The notes beneath the pieces are model-generated. The model saw only the letters and a list, made by a program, of their open reading frames with translations. It searched no databases and was not told the DNA's origin. A stretch of 64,000 bases of DNA from Acetobacteraceae bacterium. GTDB lineage: Bacteria; Pseudomonadota; Alphaproteobacteria; Acetobacterales; Acetobacteraceae. The stretch covers positions 1 to 64,000 of the forward strand of contig JAMXLO010000111.1 in NCBI GenBank assembly GCA_024280945.1, given 5' to 3'. Position numbers and translations under genes: made by a program. This document shows, in pieces, positions 61,166 to 64,000 of the stretch. Numbering within the stretch: position 1 is the stretch's first letter; every line of letters starts with the position of its first letter.

Positions 61166-61700
61166 ATGTCTGGGCTGTGGAACAGCATTCGCCACCCACA
61201 TCTTGCCGTCCGCCTGCAACCGATAGCTGCCACTTCTCTTCTGTGTCTGGTGGCGCTTGGCGGGACTTTCCATCTATGAGCGCTACAATCAGATGCTGGA
61301 GGCGCGGGTCGAAAGCTTCGCGCTATTGCCGAGCAGATAGTCTCGATCGCTGCTGAACTCGGGCGAGGGGTGCAGGCAGGCACTTTGACGCACGACAAGG
61401 CCATACAACGATATCGCGATATGATTCGTCCGATCCGCTATGAGGGCGGAGCAGGCTACTATTTTGCCTACGGCTATGGATGCAAACACCCTCGTCCTTG
61501 GGCCGACTCCCCAAAGTTGAAGGCACCAACCGCATCGATATGGGGCGCTGACGGCAAGTTCTTCCTGAAGATCTGATTGCGGTTGCACCGCCGGGAGGAG
61601 AGACAAGTATCTATCGCTGTCCGAAGCCCGGATCGGAAAATCCGCAACCAAAGCTCGCTACGTCCTGGCCAGTTCCTGGCTGGAACATGTGTTCAATGCG
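61166..61700 (+). pseudogene. degraded chemoreceptor sensor (sCache-type) gene
   Basis: Starting at ATG 61166 (MSGLWNSIRHPHLAV, then RLQPIAATSLLCLVALGG) the sequence reads like the N terminus and first membrane helix of a methyl-accepting chemotaxis protein; YERYNQMLEARVE, LRAIAEQIVSIAAELGRGVQ, THDKAIQRYRDMIRPIRYEG, GAGYYFAYG, VEGTNRIDM, GADGKFF and YRCPKPGS...PVPGWNM follow in different frames. At least six single-base insertions or deletions (near 61265, 61308, 61472, 61514, 61543 and 61569) separate these pieces. The sCache ligand domain is recognisable but the gene cannot be translated, and the signalling domain is absent downstream. It is an intergenic relic, surrounded by intact genes. 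Confidence 0.8.
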
Positions 61701-62051
61701 GTCACCAGGCTTGGATTCATTATCGCCTGGTCGAGATGGTGAAGGCGCCACCAAGCGTGCGCCGCCCAGGCGCACTACCGCAGGCACCAGGCACAACTGC
61801 AGTACTGGTGCAGTGGAGATTCTTGCAGTGGAGATTCTAGTGTGGTCTCTGGTTCCGCAGGTCCACTTGCGACGGCTGATCCCTTGGCGCGTTGGAAGCA
61901 AGCTCAGTCCCGGCAGGGCAAACACCAGAAAATAGGCGTGGGCGATGTAAAGGCCCGTGCCAACTAACAATGGATGCTCGTGTCCTTATCGGTTCGGAAC
62001 TGCGCATCTAGCGGATCCACACTGCGACGGACTTCCTCATCGGGACACTAG
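61701..62051. other. intergenic region with a 15-bp tandem duplication
   Basis: Directly downstream of the chemoreceptor relic. A perfect 15-bp tandem repeat, TGCAGTGGAGATTCT, occupies 61809-61823 and 61824-61838. On the minus strand, 61968-61935 encodes VGTGLYI, which is close to the end of the sCache domain but inverted; this may be chance. No gene is supportable. Confidence 0.55.
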
Positions 62052-63302
62052 CTAGGCGCCCGGTACATTGCCCGACTGCGGCGCTGGCTCCAGCATCTGC
62101 GGACCGCCACGCTCGACCGTGAACACTGCCAGCGCCCGCCGCACCTGGCCATCGGCCAGAAGTGCGAGCCAGCCGTCGGCACCAACAAAGCCGGATGGCT
62201 GGGTCAACGCGCCGACCGAATAACCCTGCCCCGCCAGCACGCGCGCTATAGAGGCGGCGTCGTACGCCAGATCGGCGACCGCCGGCGGCGGGCTGCCGTA
62301 TTTGGCGGTGTACGCCTGTTCGAAAGCAGTGCGCGCGGCCGGATCAGGAGCGGCGTACCAGGCGTGGATGAACTGGCCGGAGCCGCTCGACGGGTTGGCC
62401 CACAGCGCTGGTCCCAGGATCTGCACCTGCGAGCGATCCACATCGTAGTACGGCAGCACGGCAGCGATCTCCGCCAAGGCCTCACCGGTATCGGCCAGCA
62501 GCAGAGCGTTGAAGCTTGGGGGAGCGATCGACGACTTGGCCAGTTCCTGCGCCTCGCGGCGACCTTCCGGCGTACCGAGCGCGCGCGCCTGGCGGATCTG
62601 TGCGTCGATCGGTCCGCGTCGGCTCGCATACCCGGACAGATCGCGCGCCGCCGCATTGATCGCAGGCATACCGCGTGCGTAGAAGCGTACCTGCGGCTCT
62701 GGCAGGCCGTTGCCGGTCGCGGCCTGGGTCAGCGCCTGTCCCATGGCATGGCCGAAGTCGTTGTCCGGCAACAGCCCCGCGAACTGCGATTTGCCCTGGC
62801 CCAGTCCGGCGGCGACCAGGCGCCGCACCTGCTGGCCAGGAGTAATGCCCAGCGTCCATACACCTGGCTGGGCCTGTGACGGATCGTTGGTGAAGGCGAG
62901 CAGCGCCACGTTGGCGGAACGCGCAATCGGCGCGACCGCGGCGGTTTCCGGCGAGGTCAGCGGCCCGAGAATCAAGCCGACGCGGTCGGCGACGGCCTGC
63001 TGCGCTGCCGCTGCAGCACCTTCGGGCGTCCCGCCGGTGTCCTTCGGCTCGAGCGGTGGCGCACCCGGCCCATCGAGGGCGAGCTGCGCGGCGCGCAGCA
63101 TGTTCTGGCCGAGGTCGGCCCGAGGCCCCGATAGCGGCAGCAGGATGGCCACCCGCTGCCCGGCCGGTCCCCCTGGCCCTGCGCGACCGAGCGGGACCGG
63201 TCCACCGCCATAGCCGTAGCCCGGTGGCCGATAGCCATATCCACCACCGCATGCAGCAAGTGTTATTGTGCCGAGAAGGAGCACGAATGCCCGACGAAGC
63301 AT
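62052..63302 (-). CDS. penicillin-binding protein activator (LpoA-like lipoprotein)
   Basis: 416 residues from ATG 63302, with a lipobox LAAC (Cys18) after MLRRAFVLLLGTITLAAC, so it is likely an outer-membrane lipoprotein. A Gly/Tyr-rich linker (GGGYGYRPPGYGYGGG) leads into a periplasmic-binding-like domain (VAILLPLSGPRADLGQNMLRAAQLAL, LILGPLTSPETAAVAPIARSANVALLAFTNDP). LpoA binds and activates PBP1A; homologues in this order, opposite rsmI, are seen in many proteobacteria. It is divergent from rsmI with overlapping 5' ends. Confidence 0.88.
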   Translation of the reverse strand: MLRRAFVLLLGTITLAACGGGYGYRPPGYGYGGGPVPLGRAGPGGPAGQRVAILLPLSGPRADLGQNMLRAAQLALDGPGAPPLEPKDTGGTPEGAAAAAQQAVADRVGLILGPLTSPETAAVAPIARSANVALLAFTNDPSQAQPGVWTLGITPGQQVRRLVAAGLGQGKSQFAGLLPDNDFGHAMGQALTQAATGNGLPEPQVRFYARGMPAINAAARDLSGYASRRGPIDAQIRQARALGTPEGRREAQELAKSSIAPPSFNALLLADTGEALAEIAAVLPYYDVDRSQVQILGPALWANPSSGSGQFIHAWYAAPDPAARTAFEQAYTAKYGSPPPAVADLAYDAASIARVLAGQGYSVGALTQPSGFVGADGWLALLADGQVRRALAVFTVERGGPQMLEPAPQSGNVPGA

Positions 63303-64000
63303 GCCCTGCATCTCCTGAACCATCCGCCCTCGCAAACGGACTTGTCCTGGTTTCCACGCCGATCGGCAACCTGCACGATCTCGCCCCGCGTGCCAAAGCG
63401 ACCTTGCTCAGCGCCGACCTGATCCTGTGTGAGGATACGCGTCACTCGGCCAGGCTGATCACCACGATTGGCGCCAAGGTGAAACTGCAGCCGCTGCACG
63501 AGCACAACGAGGACGCCGCCATCCCGCGCGTGTTGGAGCAGTTGCGCCAGGGCAAGCGTATCGCGCTGATCTCCGATGCCGGCGTACCATTGGTGTCCGA
63601 TCCGGGTTATCGCCTGGTACGCGCCGCGTTGGCCGATGGCCTGCCGGTGACCGCGGTGCCCGGGGCGAATGCCGCAGTCATGGCGCTCGTGCTGTCAGGG
63701 CTGCCGCCGTTGCCATTTCTCATGCTGGGCTTTCCACCGCCGCGCCGGGCTGCCCGCCGCGCGGCACTTGGCCGCTTGCGCGCCGCGGAGAGAGCCGGTC
63801 TGTCCGCCACGTTCGTCTGGTACGAGGCGCCCCACCGGCTTGCGCAAACACTCGCCGACATGTCGGACGCATTTGGTCCGCGGCAGGCAGCGGTGGCGCG
63901 TGAACTGACCAAGCGGTTCGAGGAAGTGCGACGGGGAACCTTGTCGGAACTCGCTGCACATTATCGCGATCACGCCGCGCGCGGTGAGGTCACTGTCGTC
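63287..64000 (+). CDS. rsmI: 16S rRNA (cytidine(1402)-2'-O)-methyltransferase, 5' part
   Basis: The gene runs off the window end; 238 codons are visible. ATG 63287 gives MPDEACPASPEPSAL, followed by VLVSTPIGNLHDLAPRA, LILCEDTRHSARL, ALISDAGVPLVSDPGYRLV and VPGANAAVMALVLSGLP, which are the RsmI/YraL tetrapyrrole-methylase-fold motifs. It 2'-O-methylates C1402 in the 30S decoding centre. Its first 16 bases overlap the start of the divergent LpoA-like gene, so both promoters must lie inside the opposite coding sequence. Adjacent LpoA-like and rsmI genes are a conserved arrangement. Confidence 0.94.
   Translation, partial: MPDEACPASPEPSALANGLVLVSTPIGNLHDLAPRAKATLLSADLILCEDTRHSARLITTIGAKVKLQPLHEHNEDAAIPRVLEQLRQGKRIALISDAGVPLVSDPGYRLVRAALADGLPVTAVPGANAAVMALVLSGLPPLPFLMLGFPPPRRAARRAALGRLRAAERAGLSATFVWYEAPHRLAQTLADMSDAFGPRQAAVARELTKRFEEVRRGTLSELAAHYRDHAARGEVTVV

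Noticed and set aside
61935-61968. VGTGLYI coding match on the minus strand as proof of an inversion of the chemoreceptor gene
   Set aside because: Seven residues is too short; flanking residues do not continue the sCache pattern, so chance is likely.
1-64000. CRISPR arrays, tRNA or rRNA genes, transposases
   Set aside because: None of the expected patterns was seen when reading through both strands; a tRNA search program would be needed to exclude small ones.

Overview
The window looks like chromosome of a GC-rich alphaproteobacterium, most likely Rhodospirillales/Acetobacteraceae. The main reasons are the rpsT-dnaA-dnaN order, an sdhCDAB operon with alphaproteobacterial-type subunits, a chorismate mutase-hisC-prephenate dehydrogenase operon, a DUF1285-NUDIX-DUF6111-cca block, and many GTG/TTG starts with tight overlaps. 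I infer this from gene content and protein sequence only. No tRNA, rRNA, CRISPR array, prophage or intact insertion sequence was found.

Layout. 1-5.4 kb: plus-strand catabolic cluster (end of an acyl-CoA ligase, GMC oxidoreductase, fumarylacetoacetate-hydrolase family protein, thiolase, fumarase-superfamily lyase), with a palindromic intergenic repeat inside it. 5.8-9.2 kb: rpsT, dnaA, dnaN with one perfect DnaA box. 9.2-13.3 kb: flavin monooxygenase, 2-hydroxyacid dehydrogenase, RluA-type pseudouridine synthase, DMT exporter and a NIPSNAP protein. 13.7-17.2 kb: sdhCDAB. 17.2-22.7 kb (minus): sahR-like regulator, adenine/adenosine deaminase and metH, preceded by a palindromic operator over a promoter. 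22.8-26.1 kb: quinone reductase, orphan substrate-binding protein, metX. 26.2-29.1 kb: chorismate mutase, hisC, tyrosine-pathway dehydrogenase. 29.2-36.4 kb: small proteins, a glutamine amidotransferase, an atypical SDR, a DsrE-like periplasmic protein, a second orphan substrate-binding protein, and a LigB dioxygenase-NiCoT pair. 36.5-39.2 kb: phosphonate-type importer phnD-phnE-phnE with no ATPase gene. 39.3-45 kb (minus): matrixin-like protease, an internally duplicated glycosyltransferase-like protein, cca, DUF6111, NUDIX, DUF1285. 45-53.7 kb: MoxR-DUF58-DUF4159-membrane protein operon and a TPR/glycosyltransferase protein. 54.2-58 kb: paoABC-like molybdenum aldehyde oxidoreductase. 58-64 kb: a small conserved protein, an MFS/aminotransferase pair, a decayed chemoreceptor pseudogene, and the divergent LpoA-like lipoprotein and rsmI genes.

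How the genes work together. The clearest functional unit is the methionine/SAM-cycle block: a winged-helix plus methyltransferase-fold regulator of the SahR type sits in a tight operon with a purine deaminase and cobalamin-dependent metH, with an operator over the operon promoter; metX lies a few kb away. The MoxR/DUF58/DUF4159 operon is the best candidate for a poorly described system (an envelope-located, Bat-like, vWA-type complex). The most unusual sequence structures are a four-copy 24-bp repeat inside the DUF4159 gene, two copies of a dispersed intergenic repeat, and a chemoreceptor gene carrying many single-base indels.
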